Positions 46,861 to 58,049 of a stretch of 64,000 bases of DNA are shown here, in pieces. The position numbers and the translations under genes were made by a program. Each line of letters starts with the position of its first letter. Positions within the stretch are counted from its first letter, which is position 1. The DNA is from Tanypteryx hageni. Its lineage: Eukaryota; Arthropoda; Insecta; Odonata; Petaluridae. Under the pieces are notes generated by a model. It ran no database searches and was not told the DNA's origin. It saw nothing but the letters and a program-made list of their open reading frames with translations. The stretch lies in assembly GCA_028673005.1 (NCBI GenBank), contig CM054113.1, forward strand, positions 169,615,337 through 169,679,336, written 5' to 3'.

Positions 46861-46940
46861 TGCGTACGGACGGACGAACGGACGGACATCACCAAGATAA
46901 TAGTGCTTTTCAGCAATGACGAAAAGCACTAGAAACGAGA
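46861..46940. repeat. CGGA-rich run and terminal hairpin closing the tandem array
   Basis: A (CGGA)n-like run (46866-46887) is followed by a perfect 10-bp stem, AGTGCTTTTC (46902-46911) with GAAAAGCACT (46921-46930), and a 9-nt loop. This looks like the end of the repeat element that owns the array. Confidence 0.75.
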
Positions 46941-47923
46941 GAAAAGAACGGAATCGCAATATAACCTCATATGCGTATAGCATTCTCATCTCGCGAGTGA
47001 GATTGAAAGGAGATGGACACTCATATCATTAAGTATTAAGTAAATCCCAACCTGATATATTTACATTTTTTACTGTGTAGCAAGGACCACATTGAGGGGG
47101 GGGATGGAGGATCATCTAAAAAAATAGGCCTTACCAAACTAGAAGTGCTCTACTTTTTAAATATACGTATTTTTCGTGTTATATTGATCCATGGTCTCAA
47201 GCCTGACTATTTTTGAAAGGATTTTTATAATAGCATGGTAAAATAGATCCTCATTATTTTTAGTTCCAGGCCTTCTATCAGGCCCTGTATATATCTACTG
47301 CAATATTTCCAGGTAGCGTCAGTATTTAGTTACCACCTATTAGACCAAAGTTTTAAGCTTAAATCTACTGGCTTTATAGCGATTTTATTATAATTCTGAT
47401 AAGAGAATTTTTTTGGAAGGGGTTGCAACATTTGCAGATTGAAGGGAGCTATTAATCCCCTGCTTCTATTGGAGTCTATACATTTTCTACTAAATCTAAA
47501 AATAATTTTTTACTCTCAAAGACTTTTTGAATACTTGTTGTATCCTACGATACAAAATAATAGAATAATTGACCAGGGATTAATATAATAATAGTAATGT
47601 TTATATTAGGTTTATTAATTAAGACCTAATTATCACAAATCATTTCAATTATCCTTTGAGATGTTTCTCAATCCGTCGCTGGATTGCAGGATTCTGTTTT
47701 CTGTCACTGGTTTGCGAAATAAAAAGTTTGGAAAACACTGATCTGGAAGACCATCATAGTATCGTAGAATCGCAGTTAAATTTGATACAAGCAGTGACGT
47801 AGCAAGGGGGGGGGGAGGGGGGCGAGCGGGGCGACCCCCCGGACGCGGAAGCAAAGGGACACCAACAAGCGATTCGTCTGTCGATATTTTGTAAAGATTT
47901 CTTTAACTGCAATTTTGATATCA
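46941..47923. other. Intergenic with G-homopolymer
   Basis: Poly-G at about 47807-47816, with the repeat-like phrase GCAGTGACGTAGCAAGGGG at 47792-47810. Probably decayed repeats. No gene. Confidence 0.4.
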
Positions 47924-47931
47924 CCATAGAT

Positions 47932-49237
47932 CAGTGGTTCCCAACCTTGTTCTTCCCATTACCAATTTTGCCATCGTCTAAAGCAGAGGTCCCCAACCCG
48001 CGGACCAAATGCTTCCCCCGAGTGCACTCTACGCGACCCACGAACCTATGATGAAAAGGTGATCGGTAAAATTTGATATAGTCATATTTTTCATTATAAT
48101 TATCGTCTCAAAACCTTTCCTGGTGGAGCTTTAACACTAGTAATTTATTTAGACTTGATTTTCGCTATTATGGGACTACAGAATCCCTTAGTAACTTCTA
48201 ATGTAAAGACTCACCCGGCTCGCCGAAGCTCTCGTGGCTTTTAATGCAGCCTTCCGAAGCATTCACAACTACGAATGCGGCCCGCCATGTAAAAAGGTTG
48301 GGCGCCACTGATCTAAAGCCATCATCACCCCAATTGCAAATGTCCGAATTAAAGAAAATCTTACGTAACAGTATTCTGTAAATCTCAGGAGCACAGCCTT
48401 TCCTTATAAGTTCCACCCTTCCTCAAAAGTGGTAGGGGAATTAAAATTTTCAAACTGAAAAACAATGCTCACTGTAATTTTTTTATTGTAACAACATTAA
48501 ACTCGGTCAACAGAAGGCTTTATGAAAAACACAAAACAAAAAAATGAATTCAACTTGTTGTTTCATCTTCTAATATTATTGAGACGTAATTAGAAAACAA
48601 CATTTTCATTCTCATTAACCTACAAAAACAATGAAATAGAACTTCTTAACCACAATCCCCAACCCAACGATCTTTATCTCTCTGTGATGAAAAATATTCA
48701 AAGAAAACAAGAAAAACATTCTTTGCTAACACGAAACTGCTGGAACATAAGATCTCCAAAAAATGAACAAAATTTCTGGTATAGCTACGCCAACATGGCT
48801 GCAATTTCAATAAGCCTGGGAGTATTAGGGAAGGTAATAAATATGTGCATTCGTTATATATGCCACGCATAGAGATTTTATTAAAAAATAGGTATATACT
48901 TGTAAGAAACAGAAGTGTAACTGCAAAAACTCCGAAAAAGTCACGAATCTTTTTAATAGATATCTAAAATTCTATGAAAAATCTTACAGTGACCGATTTA
49001 TTGATGCCCTTTTCTTAAACATCCATTGTGGCACGCGCAAACTAATATGGTTCTGATTGGCTCACCTATAGGGAATAATCAAATGGCTCAGTCTAACTTC
49101 CCCTATTGCCACTCCAAGTAGTTTTTGAGAACTTTACTATCGGTTTCACTGCGTTAAATCCCCACAAATGACCATTACCCCCTCAAAAATCTGAAATTAT
49201 CCCGAATGGGTAATTACCCATAGGTTGGGAACCACTG
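47932..49237. mobile_element. hAT non-autonomous element (1306 bp) containing a nested MITE
   Basis: Perfect 16-bp TIRs (CAGTGGTTCCCAACCT) and a perfect 8-bp TSD CCATAGAT at 47924-47931 and 49238-49245. No transposase fragment was recognised in the interior. The insertion split a LINE 3' end, the rest of which starts at 49246. Confidence 0.92.
47984..48310. mobile_element. hAT MITE (327 bp) nested in the larger hAT element
   Basis: Ends are CAGAGGTCCCCAACCC and, in reverse complement, CAGTGGCGCCCAACCT. The 8-bp TSD GTCTAAAG / ATCTAAAG (47976-47983, 48311-48318) has one mismatch. It inserted 52 bp inside the outer element's left end. Confidence 0.85.
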
Positions 49238-49245
49238 CCATAGAT

Positions 49246-49350
49246 GGTCTGTCCTTAGACAGATCCGTGGTCATTTAAACCTGATTCTATACATACTCCT
49301 ACCTATCTTCTTCATGTCTTGATAGCTCTCTTTCTTTTTCTGTTTCGGTA
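49246..49350 (-). mobile_element. LINE 3'-end fragment, minus strand
   Basis: Matches the 3' end of the LINE at 34855-36075: GGTCTGTCCTTAGACAG, ATCCGTGGTCATTTAAACCTG, then the TCTTGATAGCTCTCTTTC segment. Non-coding, about 100 bp. Confidence 0.75.
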
Positions 49351-49789
49351 TATACTGCTATAATTTAACATTTTATTATATGGAACATAGTTGCATATAG
49401 TGATATTATATATACTAAAATTAGGGAGCGGTGTTTTACAGTTCTATCCCGGGCGCCGATTTTCCTTGCTATGACACTGGATACAAGTAAACTGAGGTGT
49501 TTTAAAATTCACCATTGAGGATTTGCAGTAATTGTTCAACGTGCTCGTTCAAATGGCAGAGATGGGAAAACAAAAATTATGAATACTCACAACACGTAGA
49601 AGCCCTTCTACTACTGTACGCGGTAACTCCCGGAAGGAGCAAAGGAAAGTTTTATTGACCCTGTCTTGTTTTACAAATAACTACCCTTTAGTTTTCCGAA
49701 CCATTAAGTCCGCATTCCACTTAAGCACTTGGTGTTTTCATTTATGTGTGCACCCCAACATCAGTCTTCGGGCTAAAGAACTGTGTGTG
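49351..49789. other. Intergenic
   Basis: Nothing recognised. Confidence 0.35.
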
Positions 49790-50110
49790 GTCTTAAATGA
49801 ATCTTTCCTCAAACACAGGGAACTCCTCCGCTCATTACTTCCGGCACCTTGGCCTCGTTGGGCCGGAAGAAAAAGGAGACGTCTAGACATCCTTTCTATT
49901 CCTTTTATTCCTATCCACCTCGTTTCCGCTGGCGCCACCGTCGCTCGAGCCGAGATGGCGCTGCCCTTTCGGCTCGAACCCACCTTTTAAAAAGTATTGA
50001 AACACAGGAGTAGGAGGGTACAGCTTCTTTTTTGTCGCTCGGCGACGCATGAAAAACGTTCCCTCCGCTTTCGCTCGATCTAAAAACAACGGAGCTGGTA
50101 ATTTGGGTGG
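49790..50110. promoter_or_regulatory. CpG-rich promoter-like island with paired ETS-type sites
   Basis: ACTTCCGG (49837-49844) and CCGGAAGA (49863-49870) form an inverted ETS/GABP-type pair, followed by GAGATGGCGCTG (49952-49963) and CGCTCGGCGACGCATG. CpGs are intact and the flanks are AT-rich. Short frames on both strands are unrecognised. Confidence 0.35.
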
Positions 50111-50483
50111 AGAGGATGGCGAATAAATGGGAGCTTCTGTTTAAACTTTTCCTGGAAAGAGTATGGAAAGAAGAAGAAGAGATAGGTATGTGGAGTCATC
50201 TTCCATACTAGGAGAAAGTAATAATCGTCTGAATCGAGGGTTAAAATTAGTCGAATATTCAGGTAATTACGCTGGCGACGGATAAATTGTTAGCAGAATA
50301 ATCACGCCGATAAAAGTGCATGCTTTTTTAAAAATTATAGATCTTTAAAAATTTTAATGGCTTGTTCCAAAGCACTCTTCTCGCTTCTTTTTTGCTATGT
50401 TTTCTGAGAGATAAATCATAATATTCCTCAGAATTTTACCTAAGCAGAGTTAAAATTCCTTAATATCAAAAACAAAATTTACG

Positions 50484-50542
<59 letters not shown>

Positions 50543-52097
50543 TATGTATATTGTAAGCTATCATGGCGACAATTCTTTGTCTAAATTATTTTCTTATATA
50601 GAATTTTACGCTTAAAAGACGTAATATCCAAAGATGAAAATAAGAATATATATTCTCTTATCCTAATGTAATACATGTACCTATTTAGTCATACATAACA
50701 TTGTTTTATTAACCACTCCGGGAAAAGCAAATTAATGTCTTTTTTCATGTTTTTCCAATCACAATATTTCCTTATTGAAACTGATACAAAAAGGGACGAA
50801 AGCAAGTGAACTGTAGCTGAAATATTATTATTTCAATAAATGTCTCGCGGATTATAGATGTAAAAAAAGTAACTCTTCCCCTTTTTTTCGCAATCTTTAA
50901 TTGTGAAAAAGTCGATTTGGCATATGTACCTTTTTTAAAACCATATTCACCTGTCTCTCGTTCCGAGAAAATATTTATATTTCCTCTTAGCCAAAACCTA
51001 CTTCTCTATTTCTCTGCTAATTTTGTTTCTTTTTAGTAAGCTATAAAGGTAACCTCAATGAAATTTGAAGGGCTAGTTAAGCCATAAGTGAGTTTAATAT
51101 GCAAATTAGTCGTCCTCGGGGACAAATTGCAAATAATTCTTTCATTCTAAATAAAAAATGGTAAGAATAAGATTTTTTACCACAGCAGTTGACTACGATA
51201 TTTATGAGGCACCAGCCAAAATGTAAACCAAATAGGTATGTATAATTTTTTATCTTCCTTAAGATAGACCGGAAAATATATCAAACCTTTCTTCTGTTCC
51301 GGAAATAAAATTTGCCATTGTTTCAATATTTTTCATAATAAACCATTCCTCTACTGCCATAACATTTTAAAATGCAGCTTTTGACCCACAACGTTCGCTA
51401 TTATTATCTCCAATTGTTTAATTCCCTCCTTCCTCACTAAATAATCTCTATCTCATCTGGCGTCAATGATCCAAATCCAAATCGTTTTAAAACGGCCTGA
51501 AGGACCAAAAGTATGCCGTCTTCGTGAGTGTGCCTCACTTTACTGGCAGTAAAAGCAGTGCGATGATTGGAACTTAAGTGCTAATTAATACTATTAACAA
51601 AGTGCCTTAGTGCAGAGAAAACATCCATATCAATAGTATTTACTATAAATAGTTCCTTACATACTAGGAATAGATTAATGTAAGAGGAAAAAGGGTATAA
51701 ACTAAAGAACCCTATAGTATTGAATAGAACAGCAGATAGTAACGCATAGTTATTCAAATTTGATGCGCGATATTTGTTTAAGAAACAGGTGTGATGTAAA
51801 ATTTTAAGCTAATTAGTCTAGTTATCTAATACTATAGAATAAAAAAAAGGAAATAAGTAAATAACATTCAAATTTTAAAAAATAAGAAAAAATATACGAT
51901 TTGGTTGGCAGCGTTGTGAGTCGCAGTCAAGGGAAAAAGGGGAGAGGAGTCAACAAACAGCCCTTTTCATAACAATATTTACAGTTTATGGCCAAATAAG
52001 AATAGATGAGGAGTGAAGACGTGATAGAGTTGAGGCTCTTTTCAGGGCCATAAGACAAATGCAACTCAAATAGTAATTTTACGTAAAAAGATCGAGA
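50111..52097. other. AT-rich intergenic DNA with (TA)n
   Basis: Only the (TA)n array and surrounding (CA)/(TA) mixed repeats are recognised. Confidence 0.45.
50485..50550. repeat. (TA)n microsatellite
   Basis: About 50 bases of pure TA followed by a short TACACATATATATG variant. Confidence 0.95.
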
Positions 52098-52339
52098 GTC
52101 TAGTACAGGGGTTCCCAACCTTTTTCGGTCCCCGTACCCCCTTGGCTTAGTAAACCTTCCCGTACCCCATATTCAATATGAAAGGAAATAAATTCTCGAG
52201 TTTACCATACATATGCACATAAGGAATTAAACAAACAGATTCATTAATTTTTCATAAAGAAACTTTATTCGGTGCATAACAACATTTTTTAGTATTATAA
52301 TGTTGTTAAATGCTTATCAGAACACAGTCAAATTTATTG

Positions 52340-53900
52340 GTGAGACCCTTGGTTCTGTTTCTTGTCAACCAGCAGTTTCATTCTCGGTATAGTTTTTGAA
52401 AGAGATACCCGCATATCATGTTCAACCTCCAGTTTGTTTCTTGCTTTGGATTTGATTGAGAACGGGGCTGAGAATCCTGATTCACAGAGGTGAGTTATTA
52501 TAAACGGAATTAAAGCCTTGTGAGCACGTTTAGTAAGAATGGAATATGCTTCTCCAAGAGTTCAGCAAAAAGTTTTGTAACTTCATTAATTGGAAATCAA
52601 TTCGGAGTTTCTGGTTATTGCGGAGATCAATTAGCTCGTCTTTCACTGGGTCGTTGTGGTTGATTTTTTCTAACTCAATATGAAAAGGGTTTTGTACTCA
52701 AACCTCATTCATTTGGTCAGTAGGAATTATTCCTTGAACTGTCTCTTTCAAAATTTTCAGATGCACTATAATGCTTCCACGAACTTTTGGTTCTAATTGA
52801 TTTACTGGATCTGAAGTGATTTCATCAAGAGATTGGAAATTTGCAAAGTTAACAGACTCCACCCTTCTTCCCTAAAGAGCCAATTTTTCTTGAAATGTGA
52901 TAATGTTTTCTTCTTCCTAGAGAATTACGTCTGTACCTTTCAGTGAAATGTTAACTAAATTAAGAATTACAAAAATATCAGAAAGGTATGATAGAGGAAT
53001 CACAAAGTTAGGATCATTGAAATGTTAAGCAAAAGTTTATTCTTTTTCACATAAAAATATTTAAATTAAATTTCTAAATTCAAAAATCCTTGCTAAGACA
53101 TTTCTTCTGGATAGCCATCGTACCTCTGTATGATCCAACCTCTTCACACAAAGATTTATACATACGGTGATTCAGTGCTTTCGCTCTGATAAAATTCACA
53201 ACTTGAACAACAACATCCAAAACGGCTTTCAAATTATGTGGAAGTGTCTTCGATGCTAAAGCATAAGGATAAAAGATGTAATGGCTGGTAATTACATTTG
53301 GGTTCACTTTTTTAACTAGAGCGGTGAAACCTGATTTTTTCCCCAACATAGCAGGAGCACCATCAGTACAAATTGCTTCTACTAGTTCCCATGAAAGACC
53401 ATTTGAATAGAAAAAATCATTCATTATATCCATAATGTCCACTGCCTTTGTTGTTTCTTTCAAGGGTTTAGAAAAAAGAAATTCCTCTTTAATTTCATTC
53501 TGATGCATATATCGAGAAAAAACAAGAAGCTGAGCACAATTGGAAACATCAGTTGATTCATCCAACTGTAAACCAATTTTTGCAGGACTTTTCTTGATTT
53601 CCTCCACTACCTGTACAGATGTTATGTCTTCTGACATGTCTCGAATCCGGTCATAAATTGTCTTATTTGATAATGGAATTTGTGCAATTTTCTGTTTTGC
53701 TTCTTTACCACACATCAACTCAACCATGTCCATAGCACACGGCTTCACTAATGTCTCAGCAATTGTATGTGGTTTCCTTTTTCTTTGGCGACCCTCAATG
53801 CGACGCGATAACTGGCCTCCAGTGCTGGCTTCTTCGGGGTAATAAATCCATGGTCATGAAGTGTGATATTCTTACCAAATCGTGCTCTTTTTATTCTAAA
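52340..53900 (-). pseudogene. hAT transposase pseudogene (ZBED5/SCAND3-like)
   Basis: This enzyme cuts and re-inserts hAT elements. On the minus strand, ASYRVALRVAKEK (about 53770-53810) is followed by a one-base frameshift and then by the long open frame 53080-53748. That frame includes ETLVKPCAMDMVELMCGKEA just upstream, then IGLQLDESTDVSNCAQLLVF, ICTDGAPAMLGKKSGFTALV with the D of the catalytic core, and ALASKTLPHNLKAVLDVVVQ. Beyond 53080 the frame is lost, but the C-terminal dimerisation region is visible at about 52345-52500 (ITHLCESGFSAPFSIKSKAR, VEHDMRVSLSKTIPR). The N-terminal BED finger is degraded. The family and orientation are clear; the gene is not functional. Confidence 0.88.
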
Positions 53901-53973
53901 TCTTTATCATTAAAACGTGTATACTGTGAGCATATCGAAATAAAGCAGTTGGCGTGTGTACCATACAGTACGT

Positions 53974-53985
53974 CACGCGCATGCA
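53974..53985. promoter_or_regulatory. NRF1/EWG-like site in the 5' part of the hAT transposon
   Basis: CGCGCATGCACA differs from the NRF1 consensus at one position. It lies upstream of the transposase gene on the minus strand, in a CpG-rich stretch (53970-54030). Confidence 0.3.
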
Positions 53986-54369
53986 CAGGAGGTGCAGATG
54001 CCGCGGAGGCGAGCCTCGAGGGGGCGCCGATCTGGCAATTTCACTAGCTATCTTGAATCTTAACCGGGCATTTTGAGTTATCGGACCCTGCAGTGAGAAA
54101 AAAGTCTATGCAATCTCACTGCGTCCGTGTCCGAAAAGAGACCTGAAATGTTGCTGGTGTGGCTGACAGACAGTATCAACGTGGAATAGCCCGGAAATGT
54201 TGATAACATAACTATTTTTGGAATATATTAATAGCATAATATACTTATTTATCTGCTATTCACCGTATCCTCTGGACAAACTTCCCGTACCTCCTGGGGG
54301 TACGGGTACCCCAGGTTGGAAACCCCTGGTCTAGTAGTTGGCATTGTAGGAGATATGGTGGAAATATAA

Positions 54370-56064
54370 ATAAAATTAGTTAGAAAGTTTGAAAAGTTCG
54401 GCTAATAAGAAGATACGGCGCTCTAGGCTGGTTTTTAGAGATCGAAAAGTTGGAAGAATAGAATTAAACCACACGATGTCTTTATTGAGATTAGACGAAG
54501 AGTCGGGAGCGGAGTTGGAAGGGATAGGCTGGAAGTGAGGAGGCAGCATATAGGGTTGGTAATGATTAAAATGCTGGTTTGGCAAGGGTTGCGGAAAAGA
54601 TGGAAACGAAGAAGAGTCGGGAGGATTGGCCGGTGGGGTTATATTAAGAGAAGTTGAACGAGACAAATGGTTGCGTACGTAGGTGGATTTAGCCTCGCGG
54701 TAAACTGGGTAGCCACGGTAATTAGCCGTGTGATCTCCTCCGCAGTTAGCGCATTTGCGAGGAAGCGGAGATGCGGGGGTAGAGGGACACATTGAACTGT
54801 CGTGGGAGTCACCGCAGTAGACACATTTGGGTAGAAGATTGCAATGATTTCGGGTGTGGCTCAGTTGCTGGCATCGGCGACATTGGGGAGGAGAGAAGGT
54901 ATGCTTTTATACTGAAATGCGCGCGGAAATACCACACACTTCAGTAAAATTTTCAAAGTCGCATGCGTTTGACGGAAATACCTTTCTGCTCGATATAATG
55001 AGCAATAGCATCGACATGAGTATCAGCAGGAATGCCACGTACAACGTATTGCGGCATACGATCGTCTTGGAGAGAATACGTAAAATAGGTCACTTTTAGT
55101 TCTTTAAGCATTGCGCAGGCAGCGCGATGGTCTTTAACGGAGGTGCACTTTACGAGTAGAGTTGAGGAGCCGATGAGCCGCGTTATTGGTGCTGCACCGA
55201 GAACAGAGTAGAAAGCGGAACGTATTCTTTGCCATTCGGACGTGCCGATAATTTTTATGGAGGGAATAGGAGAGGAATTAGGAGTAACTAATTGTTGAGC
55301 GGAAGTAAAATGTGAAATAGGTTTTGCAAGAGGGATGATTATTGGTTTTGGTGCAGAGGTAGGTTTTGACGAAGGAGGTGCTAACGTTGGTTGCGAGTCC
55401 ATTGGTTCGGACTCGGGGGGGGGGGGGGGGAGTCAGGGGTGTTGGGTGGTTCATCTGTAGGAGCAATAGGTAGAAATGAATTAGAGGTGGGGATGGTGGT
55501 GGGGAAGGAGGAACGGGAAGCGGAAGAAGTGGAAATAGTCTAAGAGGATAGTGTGGATGCACATTTGCGTTTGCCAACAGTCACAAATTCGTCGTTAGGG
55601 GCTGGAGAGGAGACAATGTTTACAGTAACTGCACTAGTAACTTGTTCACTAAGCACACGGTTATTAGTGGTTGCACATTTAGTGCTGAATATTATCGCAC
55701 TGCTTTTACTGGAGGAGGAAGTGTAGACATTACTCACCAAAGGTGGCGGACGCAAAGCGGAAGGTGGCAGAGTAAAGGTCAGATGAGCTGGAGGAGCGGC
55801 AGTGCGAGGCGATGAGTCGATACGGTGATTCGCAGTGGTGGAAATGGTTTGCGGAGGAGTATTAGAGGCTGCTGCTGCGGCGTACGACGGCGGAGGATAA
55901 AGTTGAGGCAAATGTTGTGGGAACGGAAAATGGTAGTATGGATGTGGATAAGGATATTGGGTATAAGGTACTTGAGGATGAAGAGGAGGAATTTGAGAAG
56001 AGATGAGGCAGGATGAAGGGCCCAAAGGGGGCTGATGCGGGGTCGGGGGCGGCATGATGCACAT
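54370..56064 (-). pseudogene. Jockey-type LINE ORF1 (gag-like nucleic-acid-binding protein)
   Basis: LINE ORF1 proteins bind element RNA and help form the retrotransposition particle. The N-terminal third (55540-56064) is Pro/Ser/Tyr-rich with a YAAAAAS run. The middle frame (54953-55402) contains a PRE_C2HC-type fold region (IKIIGTSEWQRIRSAFYSVL, PQYVVRGIPADTHVDAIAHY). The C-terminal frame carries three zinc-knuckle-like motifs: CRRCQQLSHTRNHC, CVYCGDSHDSSMC and CANCGGDHTANYRGYPVY, the last with its final Cys changed to Tyr. An in-frame stop near 55540, a frameshift in a poly-G tract (about 55417-55430) and another near 54930 disrupt it. ORF2 is not present downstream. The hAT TSD lies about 35 bases away. 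Confidence 0.85.
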
Positions 56065-56724
56065 CCCCGACGAAACTGGAATGTTGCACTTCGGAGTTAA
56101 GGGAACGTGATGACACTAACACAGTTATAATGTCAACCTTGATAGGTAGGTAGATATCTCTTGGCCACAGTTACGCACAAACGGCACACTCCCAAGTGCT
56201 CTGGCGTCTATCAAAAAATATGTACCAACTTATAGTCACAGGATGTACTCCGACTCTATCCATTGAACGCGATAAGTTTACGGACAAAGGTATTGTTGAA
56301 TCCAGTGTTGACTTGATGCGGCGCTATTGCGTAAATAGCACGTTTAACCTACTTTTCCTAAGTTCTGAAACATGCAAAAACGCCTGTAATATACTATTGT
56401 AGCGCCCTACATGGTTGCAGTAGAGCTGGGTGGAGGAGGAGCCATCAATTCATTATTCCAGGTAAAGGTCAGCACATGAATTTCATCAACGTTAAGAGAA
56501 ATGTCACCATAACTCATTCACATACCGTTTGCAGAAACCTTGAATAATTAAGGTGCAGTCATTCACCCACCTAGTTAAGGGAGAAAATAGACCGGATACC
56601 ATGATGCATCTTTTTCATTACAACCTATAATTACATATTTTTCCCCACAGAATTTCAACATTTCTATTGCTTTAAAATTTCATTAAACATTTTAATATCA
56701 GGGCTGATATTTGTTTTCATTTAT
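56065..56724. other. Probable LINE 5' flank, then intergenic DNA
   Basis: CpG-containing sequence to about 56420 may be the LINE 5' UTR. AT-rich beyond. Confidence 0.3.
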
Positions 56725-56950
56725 TTCACAGCCGCATTGGTAAAATGACAGCGTGTGTCTGCCGTCGATTACCAAGGCCGCGAGTTCTAAGTCTAGCATG
56801 GATATTTGTTCAAGAACAAGCATTAAAAAAATACTTGTCTCAGGTACCTATTTTCAGGGAATTATCACTGAAGACGGCTGCTTCGTAGCCTAAATGCGCA
56901 TCTGATTTTTATAATCTTTTTATGGCTGCTGGAGATACACGAGACAGGCA
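56725..56950 (+). repeat. tRNA-derived SINE-like fragment with hammerhead-like tail, copy B
   Basis: The head GCCGCATTGGTAAAATGACA and GCGAGTTCTAAGTCTAGC have A-box and degenerate B-box spacing. The tail (56868-56897) reads CTGAAGA, then a strong stem GGCTGC-TTC-GTAGCC, then TAAA in place of GAAA. TTTTTATGGCTGCTGGAG follows, as at 32196-32272. The head and tail may belong to one SINE family or be adjacent fragments. Confidence 0.5.
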
Positions 56951-58049
56951 TTTTTCAAATGCTTGTTCTTGAATATGTTTCAGCCATAAGAGGAGCTTGG
57001 TAGTTCCCTGTTGAATGGACGCTTGCGTTAGTTTATCTAAGCTAGATGTTAGATATTATTCGAAAATATTATTCTCGCTTTAAATAAAGAATGAAAATTT
57101 CCATTAGGTAACATATTTATCATTATATATTGTAACGGATATTTAAACTCCTTATAACAATTAAAAATTACCGATCGCGCGATATACTGCCGGAAAAATG
57201 AAGATGCCTGCATCCGACACTGTGACCCTATAGAATTTATAAAAAATAATTTCCTTCAAGTCTGGAAAGCTAATTTCTTCCAAGAATCTAATAAAGAAAG
57301 ATATGGGAACAATCGGATGAGTAAACATTCATCGCAATCTTTGCAACTTGATGATTGTGCCAATGAAAGGTTATAACTCTCGAGAAATAAGTGGATTAAA
57401 AATAAAAAGGCACACATATCCCTAAATTTACAGCTGAAATAAGACCTTTAGCCAAAAAAGCTGGTTGGAGGAGAAAACAGCCATTTGGCAAAAACTGAAT
57501 AAAAATTATGCTGTAAAAAATGTTAACGCGCATAGCTATACCGTGACTCTAGTAATTGTATGTGATCACCGCTGTTTCCCAACAAACAAATCTGAGTTAA
57601 AGGAAATTACGCACTTCTAAATATTAAAATTCTACGCTCACAATATACCTTCTTCCGTACTAATTTCTCCATACATAATTTCCAAAAACATGGAAGTCTG
57701 TCGTATGATGTTAAACTTATCACCGAGTGTAAAAGTTAGCATACATCTTAAGCAAATACATGCATGTAAATACGTGCTCATTTAAGTGGATATACATACA
57801 TACATATGAATACACATGCATGGTATGATGAGACTAACAAGAGAAGGCATCGCCAACCAAAGTGAAACCCTGTTCACTATTTTTATTTTTAGACTGTGCA
57901 TTTAAAAATATTAAAAAATCCACTCAGTGTAATTTCGGAAATGAAATGCCGGGTATGTTTGGGGCGGAAGACGTGAGCTGTGCAGAGGCCGGTGTGAAGG
58001 GGTCAGCCCAGGCATTCGTGCAGTTTTTCGGCAGCGAGGGGATTTGCAC
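56951..58049. other. AT-rich intergenic DNA
   Basis: Nothing recognised apart from short (CATA)n runs near 57790-57825. Confidence 0.45.

Larger units (their letters stand above)
52106..54328 (-). mobile_element. Near full-length hAT transposon (2223 bp)
   Basis: TIRs are CAGGGGTTCCCAACC on the left and, in reverse complement, CAGGGGTTTCCAACC on the right, with a perfect 8-bp TSD GTCTAGTA at 52098-52105 and 54329-54336. The interior is filled by one decayed transposase gene on the minus strand. Confidence 0.95.

Noticed and set aside
46902..46936. Possible Helitron 3' end (hairpin followed by CTAG)
   Set aside because: The CT of CTAG belongs to the hairpin stem itself instead of lying about 10 bases downstream, and no 5' TC end or Rep/helicase sequence is seen.
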